Assembly (NCBI GenBank): GCA_039707465.1
Contig: CM077644.1
Location: 148,057,962 to 148,121,961, forward strand
Direction of reading: 5' to 3'
Source: Rhabdophis nuchalis
Lineage: Eukaryota; Chordata; Lepidosauria; Squamata; Natricidae
Length of the DNA stretch: 64,000 nucleotides
The translations under genes and the position numbers were made by a program. Below, piece after piece: positions 1 to 11,599 of this stretch (positions within the stretch are counted from its first letter, which is position 1; each line of letters begins with the position of its first letter). The notes below the pieces were generated by a model, which saw nothing but the letters and a program-made list of their open reading frames with translations, did no database searches and had not been told where the DNA came from.

Positions 1-560
1 ACCAATTATTGGGAATTGTAGGAGTTGTATCGGAAAAAATCTGGAAAATATCAGGATACCTAAATCATTTTAATTCTGCAATTGAATTGAATCGAAGCAT
101 TGTATTTTGATATACTCTCCCAAAACTGCACAAATTCAAGTTAAACTATAATAATGGCATGTATAGGTATGTATAGGTTCTAAATGTAAATTTAGAACCT
201 ATACATTACTTCATTTAAATTCATAAAAACTTCCCAACAATAACCAAACAGCTGAATTAAAACTCAGTAGATACAATGGTATGGAACAATTGATATTCAA
301 AATAATAGACATAAAATGGCAGGAGGTTAAAACTGGGTTGAAAGGAAATCACATTCTCTCTGGCACCTTCCAACTGATTCTAGGACTTAGGTCGACTCTT
401 CCCAGTATTTCAAGCAGTGGACCAGTTAGGAGTTTTGAGACTAGGCTGTGGCCAGGCAAACAAATGCAGGTGTGCCCATTTATAAAATGGCTCCTATTTA
501 CCAGAAGGCAGAGAGATTGTTTCTGATTATTTCTTCTAGCTTCCAAGACTTCAGCATCCT
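1..560. other. No recognised gene or element
   Basis: AT-rich sequence without a coding or repeat signature that I recognise. The only structure is a short hairpin with 17-bp arms at 169-185 and 190-206, separated by four bases. The short open frames have no family resemblance. Confidence 0.5.
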
Positions 561-568
561 ATCTTACT

Positions 569-830
569 CAGTGATGAAATTCAATTTTTTTTACTACTGG
601 TTCTGTGGGCGTGGCAGAGGAAGGATACTGTAAAATCTCCATTACCTCCCCACTCCAGGGGAAGGTTACTGCAAAATCCCCATTTCCTCCCAATCAGCTG
701 GGACTCGGGAGGCAGAGAATAGATGGGGGCGGGGCCAGTCAGAAGTGGTAATTGCCGGTTCTCCAAACTACTCAAGATTTCCGCTACTGGTTCTCCAGAA
801 CTGGTCAGAACCTGCTGAATTTCACCCCTG
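569..830. mobile_element. Non-autonomous hAT element, family A
   Basis: Starts CAGTGATGAAATTCA and ends TGAATTTCACCCCTG, which are inverted repeats of each other apart from one base. It is flanked by a perfect 8-bp target-site duplication, ATCTTACT at 561-568 and 831-838. CAG...CTG ends with 8-bp duplications are diagnostic of hAT transposons. The interior codes for nothing and resembles the copy at 58029-58353. Movement would need a transposase supplied elsewhere. Confidence 0.9.
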
Positions 831-914
831 ATCTTACTCTATCTTACCCAACTTTGGAAACAGTTACTTTTTGTGAGTTTGGGATCAAAGGATCCCATAT
901 TTCCAAGAAGATGA

Positions 915-1290
915 TAGATGAAGTAAGCCAGTACGCTCCCACAGAGAGGGTCTCCTCATGGTGCCATCGGCTAAACAATGTCGACTGGAGACACCCAGGG
1001 GGAGAGCCTTCTCTGTGGGAGCACCTGTCCTCTGGAACGAATTTCCCCCGGAATTAAGAACTATCCCTGACCTACGCACCTTCCGCCATGCTCTCAAAAC
1101 CTTTTTTTCCCAACAAGCCGGGCTGGCATAAAAATGAATTTTTAAAAATGAATTTTTATTAATTTTAATCGGGGTTTGTTTTTTTTTAATTTTTATGAGA
1201 GGCCAAATTATTTAACATGCTTTTAAACTGTTTTTAACTTTTATATATCCTTCGGGAGTAGGAGTAGTAGTAGTAAACTAAACTAAACTA
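915..1290 (+). mobile_element. L2-type LINE 3' end, decayed
   Basis: Frame-shifted remains of the reverse-transcriptase polyprotein C-terminus found more completely at 49342-50094: the SHRE, PRGRAFS-like and LWN..P stretches are recognisable between 930 and 1130. An AT-rich 3' untranslated tail follows, ending in short TAAAC repeats near 1290. It is a 5'-truncated dead copy directly downstream of the hAT element. Confidence 0.7.
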
Positions 1291-2106
1291 ACTGTGAACT
1301 CCTGTTTCAACAGTGGAAGTTTCTGTCATTCCCATCCCACTCAATTTTATTTGGGATGTTGTTATATTCCTGGTAGCTGAAATCATTCCAAAATATCAAT
1401 CTACAATATCTATTTTGGTTCTTGCTCCGGTGCAACATTAAATCCATTAGCACAACAGTAAAAATTCTATCTAATGCATCCCTGTCTGTAGGGTCTAGGT
1501 TGACTGATCCTGGGAGATCACTTACAGAAGAAAATGTGATGGATTCTCCCCCCCCCCCCCAATGATTATTTACAACTGAAGAACAAGAGCATTGCTAACT
1601 TGACTATTAATGCTTATTGTTGAAACTATCATTCTAAATATTACATACAGAAGTCTATGTCAAAGGCAAGGGAAAGGATATAAAATTTCACTTTCCAACT
1701 GACCCTTCCTGTTCCCATTGTGAATTGGCAGTTTGCAAAAGTTTGCAATACTCTACCTCTCCTGGCTTTCGAAAGGTCTGCAGGACTTCCATGTTTCAAT
1801 AAGGTTTTGTTCAATTACGCTGAGCTGCAGGCTGTGCTACTTTATACACAGCTGATGCTGTTTTGAAAGGAACTAGGGGGGTTAGGAACTTCTTGCATTT
1901 TCTTGTGGGAGAAATATAATACCGGAGAGACACTTTCAAGAGAGAAGAGATGAGTGGGAAGAGGTAATTTATTATTCTTTACATCAGAGATGCAGAACAG
2001 TTCATAAGCCAGATGCTTAAAAGAATGTCTCCCCCAATACCATCCAATTCATGAGTCTGATTGAGTCAAGCTTTAAGAGCAGCTCAAGAGCATCTGTTCC
2101 TGGTCC
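1291..2106. other. No recognised gene or element
   Basis: Apparently unique non-coding sequence. It contains a C-homopolymer at 1548-1560. I see no conserved coding frame on either strand. Confidence 0.5.
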
Positions 2107-2114
2107 CACTAGTG

Positions 2115-3325
2115 CAGGGGTGTCAAACACGATTTTCATTGAGGGCTGCATCAGGGCTGTGTTTGACCTCAGGGGGTCGAGGGTCAGGGTGGCCAGGGTG
2201 AGCATGGCCAGCTCGACATCACTCATGTTGGGGGCACCTGTGGTGGCCTGAGAACTCTGCCAGCGAAAACAGAGCTTGGCCCTCCCAAGCAGTGTGTTGC
2301 AGGAGGCTGTCGCAGCCAAAAGTGCTCTCTACATGGGGCTCCCCTTGAGGTGCACCTGGAGGCTCCAGCTAGTCGAGAATGCGGCCGCGCGGGGGATTAT
2401 GGGAGTTTCTCGATACTCCCATGTAACACCACTCCTGCGCGAGCTGCACTGGCTGCCTGTGGCTTTCTGGGTGCGCTTCAAGGTGCTAGTAACCATCTTC
2501 AAAGCGCTCCATGGCTCGGGACCTGGCTATTTGCGTGACCGACTCCTACCGTATACCTCCCTCCGACCTGTTCGCTCCCACAGAGAGGGCCTCCTCAGGG
2601 TGCCATCTGCAGGACAATGCCAGCTGGCGACCCCCAGGGGGAGAGCCTTCTCTGTGGCGGGCCCTGCCCTCTGGAACGACCTGCCCCCCGACCTTCGTAC
2701 CATCACGGATCTACTCCTCTTCCGTGGGACCTTAAAAACATATCTATTTCATGCGGCTGGCCTAGCATAGTTCTAACAACGCAGTCCCAATTTTATACGA
2801 ATTTAATAATATTTTTACTTGTTTTTAACCATAAGTTTTTAGCACAGATCTAGTATTTACACTATTTTTAACTTTTGTATTGTCGTTGTGTTTTATTACT
2901 TTTTATTCTTCTGTGCACCGCCCTGAGTCCTTCGGGAGATAGGGCGGTATATAAGTGTAAATAAATAAATAAAAAATAAATAAAATAAAATAAATAAATA
3001 AAAACGGAACTTGGGAGGGTTGAGCACAGATCCCGCCGAACTCCCTTTTTCCTGGCTGGCAGTGTGTTGCAGGAGGCTGTCGCAGCCAAAAACAGAGGTC
3101 GGGAGGGTTGAGTGTATCTCCCCTGAGCTCCATTTTTGCTAGCAGTGTGTTGCAGGAGGCCATTGCAGCCAAAAACGGAGCTTGGGAGGGCTGAGCGCAG
3201 CACCTTTTTTGCTGGCAGAGGCACTGCGGGCTGGTCCTTCACTGTTTCCAGGGCAGCCCTGCAGGTCAGATCTAAGCACCCCACAGGCTGCATCCAGCCC
3301 GTGGGCCTTGATTTTGACCCCACTG
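2115..3325. mobile_element. hAT element, family B, with LINE inserted
   Basis: Left end CAGGGGTGTCAAACACG and right end TTTTGACCCCACTG are imperfect inverted repeats. The flanks are a perfect 8-bp duplication, CACTAGTG at 2107-2114 and 3326-3333. The interior has three to four degenerate tandem units of roughly 80 bp built around GTGTTGCAGGAGGC. An L2-type LINE (about 2311-3003) interrupts the array, so the hAT insertion is older. Without the LINE the element is about 0.5 kb and non-coding. Confidence 0.9.
2311..3003 (+). mobile_element. L2-type LINE, 5'-truncated, nested in hAT
   Basis: Encodes the C-terminal part of the LINE polyprotein without a stop from 2276 to 2770. Seen in order are a LQLVENAAAR block, LLRELHWLPV, FKALHGSGPGYL, RSHREGLLRVPSAG, RGRAFSVAGPALWNDLP and a final LKTYLF. 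These are typical of L2/CR1-superfamily LINEs after the reverse transcriptase. The 3' untranslated region holds the CACCGCCCTGAGTCCTTCGG motif and ends in (ATAAA)n. It is truncated at the 5' end and cannot move itself. Confidence 0.85.
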
Positions 3326-3333
3326 CACTAGTG

Positions 3334-5165
3334 AGCTTGTCTCAAACTGCACTGGCCAGGAGGAGATTCTTCTCAATGGCAGCACCCCTCTCTCCCAAGA
3401 AATGTTGGTGTTTTTACATTTGTATGTCACCAAAGCAATTAAGAGTTGCTGCAGCTTAAAATAACGTAAGACAAACAATCCATGTTAAGGTACAATAACT
3501 GTTAACCATAGTAATAAGATATTAGTATTGCATAATTATTGCAGTCCACAATAATAAGTATCTTGTACATCAGGCAATTGTCCACAAAGGCTGGTTGGAA
3601 GAGTTTGGTATCTTCTGAAAATCTCAGCAAGAGGTTGATGTGGGTTAGAAAAGAGGCTGATCCAGAATATAAGGCCATAACAGGAAAACAGTGTTTTCTA
3701 GCTTCTGCTGCCATCACCTCCTGAATTTAGGGTATTGTCTCACCAAAACAGAGGAGGATCTCCTTCACATGTCAGCTCTGGTCGGAGGAGGTGGTCCTTG
3801 AGAGATGGATAGTTGATTTCCCAGTTGGTATCTTCAGAATACAATTGAAGACACAAATTGCCTTTAAATTTCCTTGTTATTCAATCTGCTCTTCTGTTTG
3901 GCAGAGAAGATGATATTGTGCAAGTTATATTTATTCGTTTTAACCATGGTCAGTTTTATTATGGTTGTTTTTCTCATCTCTCCATCCCCACTCCCCTTAT
4001 AAGCATCTCTGACCTCCTCTGCCAGGTAAAACCTGATAATTGAGAGCTACATATTTTCTCAAAAGCTTTGGGTGAGCTTCCTCTTCCAATCTTAACAAAT
4101 GAAAATCAAGTATAAATGTTTTTTTAAGTGACAGCTGTAGCTGTGGTTTACCAGCTGTAATTCCATCTAGACAAAGTGAACATGATACTCTGATGGCATT
4201 ACAATTAGATTGTTGTCCTGCTTTTTGCATAAGTTGCCTTTAATGAAAATTCAGAATTTTTTGATGATATAGATTGCATCCTTGCAATGGAGATGGGCAG
4301 GGAGGGAGGTTAGCCATCCTGGTCTAATTTCTGGAGCCAGTTATTAAACTAAGCCACATGGTTACTTCAGATATTGAGTCAATTAATCGATCAATCAATC
4401 AATAATACAGAAAATAAGTCCTGGTTTCCCAGAAAGAAAATTCGTATCATTTTTAACCAGGTTATTTGAAGGTTGTTAACTCTGAAGTTGGCCTGAGGCC
4501 ATCTTTGAGGTTTCTGTGTTGCCACAACTGAGATGAGGGTTAGGAAGGGGGAATTAGAGATAGGTAGGTGTTTCTAGCCAAAACAAAATACTTTCCTCTG
4601 AGAACCAAGGACATTCCAACAGGTGGCTGAAGACAGGAGGAGTGATGATACCAAGCAACTGGACAGCACGCTGTATGTTTGGGAAAAGGGGAAAACTTTT
4701 ATTTTCAATTAGGTGAAAACTGTGGGAACATTTAGAGCTGGTTTTCACCAGCCTGTGCCAATATGATATATCCAATAAAACTGTTCTTTGAGGAATCTAC
4801 TTGCCTCAGAGTTCTCGGATTGTTATGGGTGTATTACATGGAACCCTAACATTGGCATCGATATGCATCTGGTTGGGCTTTGAATCAATCGAAGCCATCC
4901 CTTTATTTCTGTGATTAAAGAGTGGAGCAGAAGTGATGCCTGATGGGAGCAAGATTGCCACCTGTGCGAGTTCTGCCCTTTCGTATTTGCACACAAGCAT
5001 TCAAAAGGGGCAGAGCTTGCACTGCAACTCTGGGTCCAACATCTTGCCAATTTTAAGACATTGGATGCCTAGCCTGGAAGACACTAGAAACACAGTCCAA
5101 ATGTCTTTTGTTAGGAACACCTCTTGGCCTCACAACTGAGGAGTCTTGTTTTTCCAGAGATCTCT
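3334..5165. other. No recognised gene or element
   Basis: 1.8 kb of moderately AT-rich sequence with only scattered short frames. A short degenerate (ATCA)n patch lies near 4390. Nothing here could be assigned to a family. Confidence 0.45.
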
Positions 5166-5880
5166 ACAGGTAGTCCTTGACTTACAACAATTCATTTAGT
5201 GACTGTTCCAAGTTATGGCACAGTGGCTGATGGCCATTTTTCACACTCATGACTGTTGTAGCATTGCCATGGTCACGTGATCGAAATTCAGATGTTTGGC
5301 AACTGATTCATATTTATGATGTTCCAGGATCATGTGATCCTCATGGGAACTTCTCACAAGCAGTCAATGGGGACACCAGATTCATTTAACCATCTTGTTA
5401 CTAACTTAACTGCAGTGATTCACTTAACAACGGTGGCAAGAAAGTTCATAAGGTAAAGGTAAAGGTTCCCCTCACACGTATGTGCTAGTCATTCCTGACT
5501 CTAGGGGGTGGTGCTCATCTTGGTTTCAAAGTCAAAGAGCCAGCACTATCCGAAGACGTCTCTATGGTCATGTGGCCGGCATGACTAAATGCCGAAGCTG
5601 CACAGAACACTGTTACCTTCCCACCAAAGGTTTATTTTTCTACTTGCATTTTTTACATGCTTTTGAACTGCTAGGTTGGCAGAAGCTGGGACAAGTAATG
5701 GGAGCTCACTCTTGTTACACAGCACTAGGGATTCGAACTGCTGAACTGCCGACCTTCTGATCGACAAGGTCAGTGTTTTAGCCTCTTCAGAAAGTTCATA
5801 AAATGAGCAAAACTCACTTAACAAATGTCTCACTTAGCAACATAAATTTTGGGCTCAGTTGTGGTCATGTACAGGACTAT
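5166..5880. mobile_element. TA-flanked DNA transposon, family T, split by a SINE
   Basis: The left end (TACAGGTAGTCCTTGACTTA) and right end (GGACTATCTG preceded by GTGGTCATG) are inverted-repeat termini that begin at a TA, suggesting a TA target duplication as in Tc1/mariner elements. Other copies lie at 29351-29640, 36093-37405, 52245-52340 and 62485-63085. The interior contains the recurrent blocks CACTTAACAA and TCACTTAGCAAC and has no transposase. A SINE splits it at 5452-5788. The superfamily is inferred from the termini only. Confidence 0.75.
5452..5788 (-). mobile_element. tRNA-derived SINE, full length
   Basis: Read on the minus strand, it has a tRNA-like head with B-box GTTCGAATCCC, an unrelated body, and a 3' end in tandem CCTTTA repeats. 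It is bounded by a perfect 13-bp target-site duplication (agaaagttcataa) at 5439-5451 and 5789-5801. The 3' tail resembles that of squamate SINEs moved by Bov-B. A shorter copy lies at 56796-57055. The exact family name is uncertain. Confidence 0.9.
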
Positions 5881-6504
5881 CTGAATACACATTGAAGTGG
5901 TATCGCCCCCTCCCCCCACCGCCCAAGATCTTAAAGTACTGTATGCTTTCTTAACTTTAATTTGGATTCTATATTTTATGTTATGTTTGTTTGGAATGTT
6001 AGCAGCTGTTTGATAAATTGGAATATTCTATTATATTACATTATGGATCTTTTTTTTGTAAACAATGTTGTGAGCTTAGAAAGGCTTAGAAAGAAATACA
6101 GAAATAAAAAATAAATGAATATGAGAAAGAAAACACAACTGGCTATTTGTGTTGCCAGGGGAAACATGAAAATGCATCTTTGCTGCAATTAAATGTATTT
6201 CTATATTTAGGGTTTTTTTTTTAAAGGTTTGTACGTTCATTTAGTAATGGCGTTTTTGAGGTTTAGCACTGCAAGAAGAGTGCATTGTAAAAAGGCAGAG
6301 AAGGAAAGTCTGTTTATTATGTCTGAGTAGGAAAAAAAGGAGGAAGGAAAAAAATTCTAAGTGCCAAGGAGGAAAAATCTCTATCCATCAGGTCTAATTC
6401 AATTTGAACAGAAACTTTCTTCAAGCACACTTGTGTTCTGATTGAACTTCCTGCATTTAAATCACTATTTTTTGTTTGATTTTGTAAAATATAGATCTTT
6501 GGCT
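5881..6504. other. No clear feature
   Basis: AT-rich region. The stretch ending in AAATAAAAAATAAAT near 6115 looks like a retroposon 3' tail, but no family could be assigned. Confidence 0.4.
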
Positions 6505-6720
6505 TAGTGTTGACTCCAGATGACTGCCTGGGCAAGTCCCTGTGGTTTTTTGGGCAAAGTTTCAGAAGTGGTTTGCCATTGCTTCCTTCCTAGGGTTGAG
6601 AGAGAGTGACTGGCCCAAGGTCACCCAGCTGGTTTTGTGCCTAAGGTGAGACCAGAACCCATAGACTCCTGGTTGCTAGCTTAGTGCCTTACCCATTGCA
6701 TCATTCTGTCTCTACTGAAG
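6505..6720 (-). mobile_element. MIR/CORE-like tRNA-derived SINE
   Basis: On the minus strand, a tRNA-like head with promoter-like boxes leads into the block GCTGGGTGACCTTGGGCCAG and CACTCTCTCTC, then a body with GCAAACCACTTCTGAAA. This order is shared with the plus-strand copy at 19855-20010. The GGGTGACCTTGGGC core resembles MIR-type CORE-SINEs. Both copies are diverged. Confidence 0.7.
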
Positions 6721-7242
6721 TCACCGCTGCCTTTGAAAATGGAGCTTATCCAAGACACATCAGGATTGTTTTCTTTGACACTACTAAAGAATTTGGGATT
6801 GTTGTCATTTTAATACATTTCTCCTCTTTGTATTATATCCAGTTCTGTCCATCCCATTCTACCCATCCCCTCTCTGTAGTATATCCCATTTTGTCCATCT
6901 CCGTTGTACAGCACCTTTCTCTGATCAGATGTATAAGGATTGTGACTTGCAGAATATGGGGAATTATAGTTCCAATAAATCGGGAAGCATGCCAGATTGG
7001 AGAAGAAAAACCCGGTTTGTCTGAGAAGAGTAGATAATATAAATCATCGGTTATGAGAAAGATAGCTGTCCTGACTTGCTGACTTCTTAAATCTATTTCA
7101 CTGCTGAGTGTCCCCTGCCAACTTGGAGGGTATTCTTAGTGAAATACACTCCACATGCTGGCTCAGCAGATTGCGCACATCATTCCAGCAATAATGTTTG
7201 GGCTGGTTTTTATTTTGCTCCTGTTTGAGAAGATTACACATT
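6721..7242. other. No recognised gene or element
   Basis: No coding or repeat signature recognised. A short tandem of CCCATTCTACCCATC-like units lies near 6845-6900. Confidence 0.4.
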
Positions 7243-7665
7243 TCATAGGACTATGGAGCTGCAAGAGATCTCAGGGGTTATCTAGACCCATCCCTTGCTC
7301 CATGCAGGTTTTGGTAAAGCAATCTGGATTTCCTAGGTTGGTGGGAAGACCTCAAAAGGAACCTACCATTTAATGAAGAAATCTAGTCCACTGATTGACT
7401 GCTGTTACCATTAAGAAAGTGGTCCTAATATCTAAACCAAATCCTCCATAATTTCAACCTGGTGCTCTTGCCTCCTTTTCAGGGGTCTGTCTATCAAATG
7501 CACATCATTTGACAAACATTTTGATCTATAAAGACTGACATCTCCCCTCAGATTTCTTTTCTGCAAGCTAAATTATCTGTTCCTCATAGGACTTGGTTTC
7601 TAGTCCTCTCACCATTTCAGTAAATATCTTCTGATTTTGCTCTAATTTGTACTTGCTTCCAGAGT
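7243..7665 (-). mobile_element. Ancient CR1 LINE fragment
   Basis: In antisense it shows the CR1 3' signature: a degenerate AGGGACCTCAGAGATCATCTAGTCCA equivalent, a Leu-poor spacer, and the region complementary to the C-terminal ORF2 codons. It is much more diverged than the CR1 copies at 30.4 and 36.4 kb, so it is an older insertion. Confidence 0.6.
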
Positions 7666-7671
7666 CCAGAA

Positions 7672-7879
7672 CAGGGTTGGTATTCACTTACCTTCCCTAC
7701 CAGTTCGCAAATGTGAGCGTGCACATCCGTGCATGTGGTAAGCCTTCCACAAATGCTCTTTGGCTAAAAAAAAGGGGCCCAAATGGGATGCCATAGAGCT
7801 AGGGTGGGTGGGTGGGACCACCTGCAATTCCACTACCAGTTCTAGTGAGCCAATTGGAATCAGCAGAATACCACCTCTG
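7672..7879. mobile_element. Non-autonomous hAT element, family C
   Basis: Starts CAGGGTTGGTATTCACTTAC and ends GAATACCACCTCTG. The flanks GTCCAGAA (7664-7671) and TTCCAGAA (7880-7887) match at 7 of 8 positions. The block CTACCAGTTCGCAAATGTGA recurs in reverse complement near 33.86 and 54.58 kb, which defines the family. Non-coding. Confidence 0.85.
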
Positions 7880-8718
7880 TTCCAGAAACTCCAAACTCAG
7901 GATTGGATATTGGGCAATTAAGAAAGAGCGTAAGTATTATGGGCATCAGGACACCTTGATTGTTGCTTTGGGAGGCAAACATGCACAGGGCTGGCTTAAA
8001 GAAGACCTCTTTTCTTATGAAATGGCCTCAGGACATAGAAATGCCATAGCTCAGGGTTGACATGCATGTGTCACATATACGGAACGTTCAGCAAACACAG
8101 TCATCACCCCTCAATCTTAGATAGCTGAGATGAAAGACTTCTCCACTCTTCAACATCTTCATAAATAATCTAGGTCAGGGTTTAGAAGGGGAACTCATCA
8201 GATTTGCAGATGATAACCAAGCTGGGGTGGAATTGCTAACGTTTTGGAAGTGAGATTCAAGATTCAGAAGGATCTTGACAGACTTGAACATTGTATCCTA
8301 TCCAACTAAATGCAGTTCAGCAATGAGAGAAGAAAGCTCTGGCACTTAAGACAGAAAAAAACCAAAAGCACAGGTATAAAATAAGTTGTACCTGGCTCAA
8401 CAGTAGTAACTGTGAGAGGGATCTTGGTGTTCAAGTGGACCACCACTTAAGTATGAGTTAGTGGTGTGCAACAGTTGCCAAAAAAATAATAGTAATGCAT
8501 CAATAGGGTGATAGCATGAAAATAACAAGGAGTGATATTACTGTTTTATATGCAGTGGTGAGACCACACATGGAATATTGTGTCCCATTCTGGTTGCCAT
8601 AATTCAAAAAAGATGCTGAGACCCCCAGAAAGAGTGCAGTGAAGAGCAGCAAAGATGGTAAGTATTCTGGAGGCTAAATTGTATAATGAATGGCTAAGAG
8701 AACTATGTATGTCTAGTC

Positions 8719-8842
8719 CAGGGATGTTAATTTGGCAGCCCATGGACTGGATGCATCACACATAGGCCATGCTCACCCCAGCTCCTCAAAGACAAAAAAT
8801 GTCATGATACATCACATGACACAATTTAGTTTGACACCCGTG
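8719..8842. mobile_element. hAT element, family B-like, in CR1
   Basis: Short element with ends CAGGGATGTTAATTTGGC and GTTTGACACCCGTG, disrupting the CR1 frame. Flanks GTCTAGTC and GTCTAGCG share the first six bases, a decayed 8-bp duplication. A truncated relative in opposite orientation lies at 30976-31093. Confidence 0.75.
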
Positions 8843-8905
8843 GTCTAGCGTAATGAAGAGAAGGATTAGGATTAGTGACATGATACAATATCTAACTTCT
8901 ACTAT

Positions 8906-9083
8906 GTTTCCCTGAAAATAAGACAAATATTTTCTTTTGACCCCAGGAATAAGCATACTTGGCCTTATTTTCAGGGAGGTCTCATTATTTTTGAGGTGCA
9001 GGAAGCAGTGAGTATGGTCACCTCATGGCTGGTGCTGTGTTGCAATATTTTCAGGGAGGGCTTATTTTCGGGGAAACAGGGTA
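8906..9083. mobile_element. Inverted-repeat MITE in CR1
   Basis: Terminal inverted repeats TGTTTCCCTGAAAATAAGAC and CTTATTTTCGGGGAAACA bound about 175 bp that interrupt the CR1 reading frame. A short TA-containing target duplication is likely, but its boundary is ambiguous. Non-coding. Confidence 0.75.
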
Positions 9084-9395
9084 GTACTTGAAGGACTGTT
9101 ACAGAGATGAGGATGTTGACTTATTTGCCAAAGCATCTCAGGGCAGGACAAGAAGCAATGGGTGGAAGCCTATTAATGAGAAATCCAATATGGAATTAAG
9201 AAGAAATTTATTTATAATGAGAACAGTGAATCAATGGAACAGCTTGCCTCTCAGAGTTTTGGGTATTCACTTGCTGGGGCTTTCCGAGAAAAATTGGACA
9301 TCCATTTGTGTGGGATGATATAAGGACTCCTGCCTTGAGAAGGGAGTTGGATTAAAAGACCTCTAAGACCCCTTCCAGCCCTGCGATCCTGAGAT

Positions 9396-9683
9396 TGACA
9401 AAATTGTAGTCATGACCATACAATATGATTCAACAAGGGTATCCATGGCTATCATTATGAATGCCTAAGGACACCCTCCGGGTTGGAGAGATAGGTAGGA
9501 TATTTCTCAATGCCATTTGCAGGGAATCATAAGCAGGTGAAGACATCTGCTTGGGAATACCCTGAAGCAAATGGGGAGCCACTGTGTGAGACAGAATGCT
9601 GGACTGAATGGGCTGTGGCCTGTTCCAGCAAGGCTATTCTTATGTTCTTATGTTCTTATCAATTTCCTTCCCATGTTCTGAGC
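9396..9683. other. Mostly unassigned; retroposon 3' tail at 9590-9660
   Basis: 9590-9660 reads as the 3' end of a non-LTR retroposon: a TGCTGGACTGAATGGGC block followed by a tandem TTCTTATG tail. It resembles reptile and bird LINE or SINE ends, but the family is uncertain. The rest is unassigned. Confidence 0.4.
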
Positions 9684-9913
9684 CAGTGGTAGTCAACCTG
9701 GTCCCTACCGCCCACTAGTGGGTGTTCCAGCTTTCATGGTGGGTGGTAGGGGGTTTGTCCGATACTGAAGCACTTTCCTTTTTTTAATTTAATTGACTTC
9801 CCTATTTTATAAATCACCATTACTGTGGAATTGGTGGGCGGTTAGAAAATTTTACTCCTAACAGACAGAGATACAAAAGTGGGCGGTAGGTATAAAAAGG
9901 TTGACTATCCCTG
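9684..9913. mobile_element. Non-autonomous hAT element, family D
   Basis: Ends CAGTGGTAGTCAACCTGGTC and GGTTGACTATCCCTG are inverted repeats. A perfect 8-bp duplication TTCTGAGC lies at 9676-9683 and 9914-9921. The subterminal block CTACCGCCCAC is mirrored by GTGGGCGGTAG near the right end. The interior is AT-rich and non-coding. Confidence 0.92.
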
Positions 9914-10771
9914 TTCTGAGCAGAAGACCCCTTGCCAACTTGCATCTTACACAAGTTGTTTCTCCAATTGCTACTCAATTCCTTTCTTGTGTTAAAAATA
10001 AGTATTTCAGTACTTCTACTGAAATTAGATTCATAGACTTGTGTTTTAATTAAAACACAGCTACTGCATTAAAATGTAGGTCTCTTGCCTATTTCCTAGA
10101 TTAAGGGTTCACTTCTGAATGTGTAAAAGGCCTTTTAGCAAAATGTGGGGGATACCTCCATTCTCCCCATTCTTTTTTATTCTTTGAGGGACAGGTCACT
10201 GGCTGGGTGAAGGAGGCAGCATCACATGTAGGATTTCTGAGTGAGTATGAAAAAGCTAATTGGTTAAAATTCTCCTTCCCACATGGAAACCTCTATGACC
10301 TTCTTCAGCAACATTCTTAATTGTGTCGTGGGGGTTAATATACTGTAAATTCATACACTGTTATCTGGCCAACCAGCCTAGTCAGGTATCCCTGATGGGT
10401 TTACTTTTAATTTGAAACATATCTGGGTTGCAAAAATCCCCATGATTGCATTAAAGAGACCTGGGTTAGTTTGCAGTCAAGGAAATGCACCCGGTTAGCC
10501 AGCTGAGGGTTATCCAAACAGCTGGATAGAGAGCTAATTGATTCCTCTGCTCTCCATGACAGATGAAATCCTACACCAACTCTTCGCATTCTGTCTCTTG
10601 GCTGTTTGATTTTCACATTGTGGTTGAAAGATGGAGAGAAATGGATGGAGGCAATAAACACATTTCTGATTCTGTCTGTTCTGTGCTGGTCCTAATTGTG
10701 CCACTAGCTTTCTTTCCTTTTTTCCCCTCTGTCTCATTGAAATATCAAGAAGTAGAAAGAGAAGAACCGGT

Positions 10772-11146
10772 ATAACAATAGCAATAACACTTAGACTTGT
10801 ATATCGCTTCACAGTGCTTTTATAGGCCTCTCTAAGTGGTTTACAGAGTCAGCCGATTGCCCCAAACCAGGGGTCTGCAAAGTCGGCTCTTTTAAGACTG
10901 GTGGACTTCAACTCCCAGAATTCCCCAGCCAGCTAGGCTGGCTGGGGAATTCTGGGAGTTGAAGTCCATCAGTCTTAAAAGAGCCGACTTTGCAGACCCC
11001 TGCCCCAAACAATCTGGGTTCTCATTTTACCCACCTCCGAAGGATGGTCAACCTTGAATGGGTCAGGATCAAACTGCCGAACTTCTAGCAGGGGACAGTC
11101 AGCAGAATTAGCCTGCAGTAATGCATTTAACCACCGTGCCATCATG
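10772..11146 (-). mobile_element. tRNA-headed SINE with LINE-like tail, split by hAT
   Basis: Minus-strand SINE whose 3' tail is (TAGCAA)n-like with the GCGGTATATAAGTCTAAGTG-type motif, and whose head holds a tRNA-like promoter. The middle block GTAAAATGAGAACCCAGATTG is interrupted exactly by the hAT element at 10868-11002. Related copies lie at 14079-14312, 18077-18200 and 41000-41240. The tail resembles L2/CR1 LINE 3' ends, suggesting the partner that copied it. Confidence 0.8.
10868..11002. mobile_element. Foldback hAT element, family E, in SINE
   Basis: A 135-bp, almost completely self-complementary element. It starts CAGGGGTCTGCAAAGTCGGC, ends in the reverse complement of that, and contains CTCCCAGAATTC on one arm and its complement on the other. 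The perfect 8-bp duplication CCCCAAAC flanks it (10860-10867 and 11003-11010). The near-perfect arms suggest recent insertion or repair-driven homogenisation. Confidence 0.95.
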
Positions 11147-11599
11147 ATTCATAATTCTACTAGCCGTTAAAAGGAATAGCAAAAACCCATGGCTCTATTC
11201 CCAATCAGGTGCTGCAAGTCATGGATTTCAGCTAAGCAGGTTAAGGAGGGAGTGTTGACTATCCATATTGGGTAAATTTTGAAGATGGCCCCTTCAGAGT
11301 TATGCCTTGGCTTGGGGAATTTTTTGATACATGCAACATCATTTAAAAGCCTCATACATCCTTGCAAACTTTCCTTGTGCTGGCAGAACTGAATGCCTAA
11401 AGAAGGTTCCTGGCACATTGTCCATTGCAGTTTCCAAATACAACCTTGTAAATGGCATTGGATTTAGAGAAGGGACATGAATACAATGTTTAGTCTAATT
11501 AAGAAAAGATCAGAGTTGTGTGAATTATCACACTTTCCCAGAGGGAACTTAGGCATAACTTGTTGAGGGGAGGAGTCTTCCTGGAATCACAGCTCTTGT

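Larger units (their letters stand above)
8150..9395 (+). mobile_element. CR1 LINE 3' part with two insertions
   Basis: It begins inside the reverse transcriptase: the frame around 8150-8250 reads as the CR1 LFNIFIN..., then FADD, where the catalytic YADD/FADD motif sits. It continues through the thumb region (VRPHMEYCVPFW-like at about 8560). From 9088 it reads GRTRSNGWK..., LRRNLFIMRTVNQWNSLP and the classic tail GGTTGGAATT...CCCTTCCAG. Two younger elements (8719-8842 and 8906-9083) interrupt it. Numerous frameshifts mark it as dead. Confidence 0.85.
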
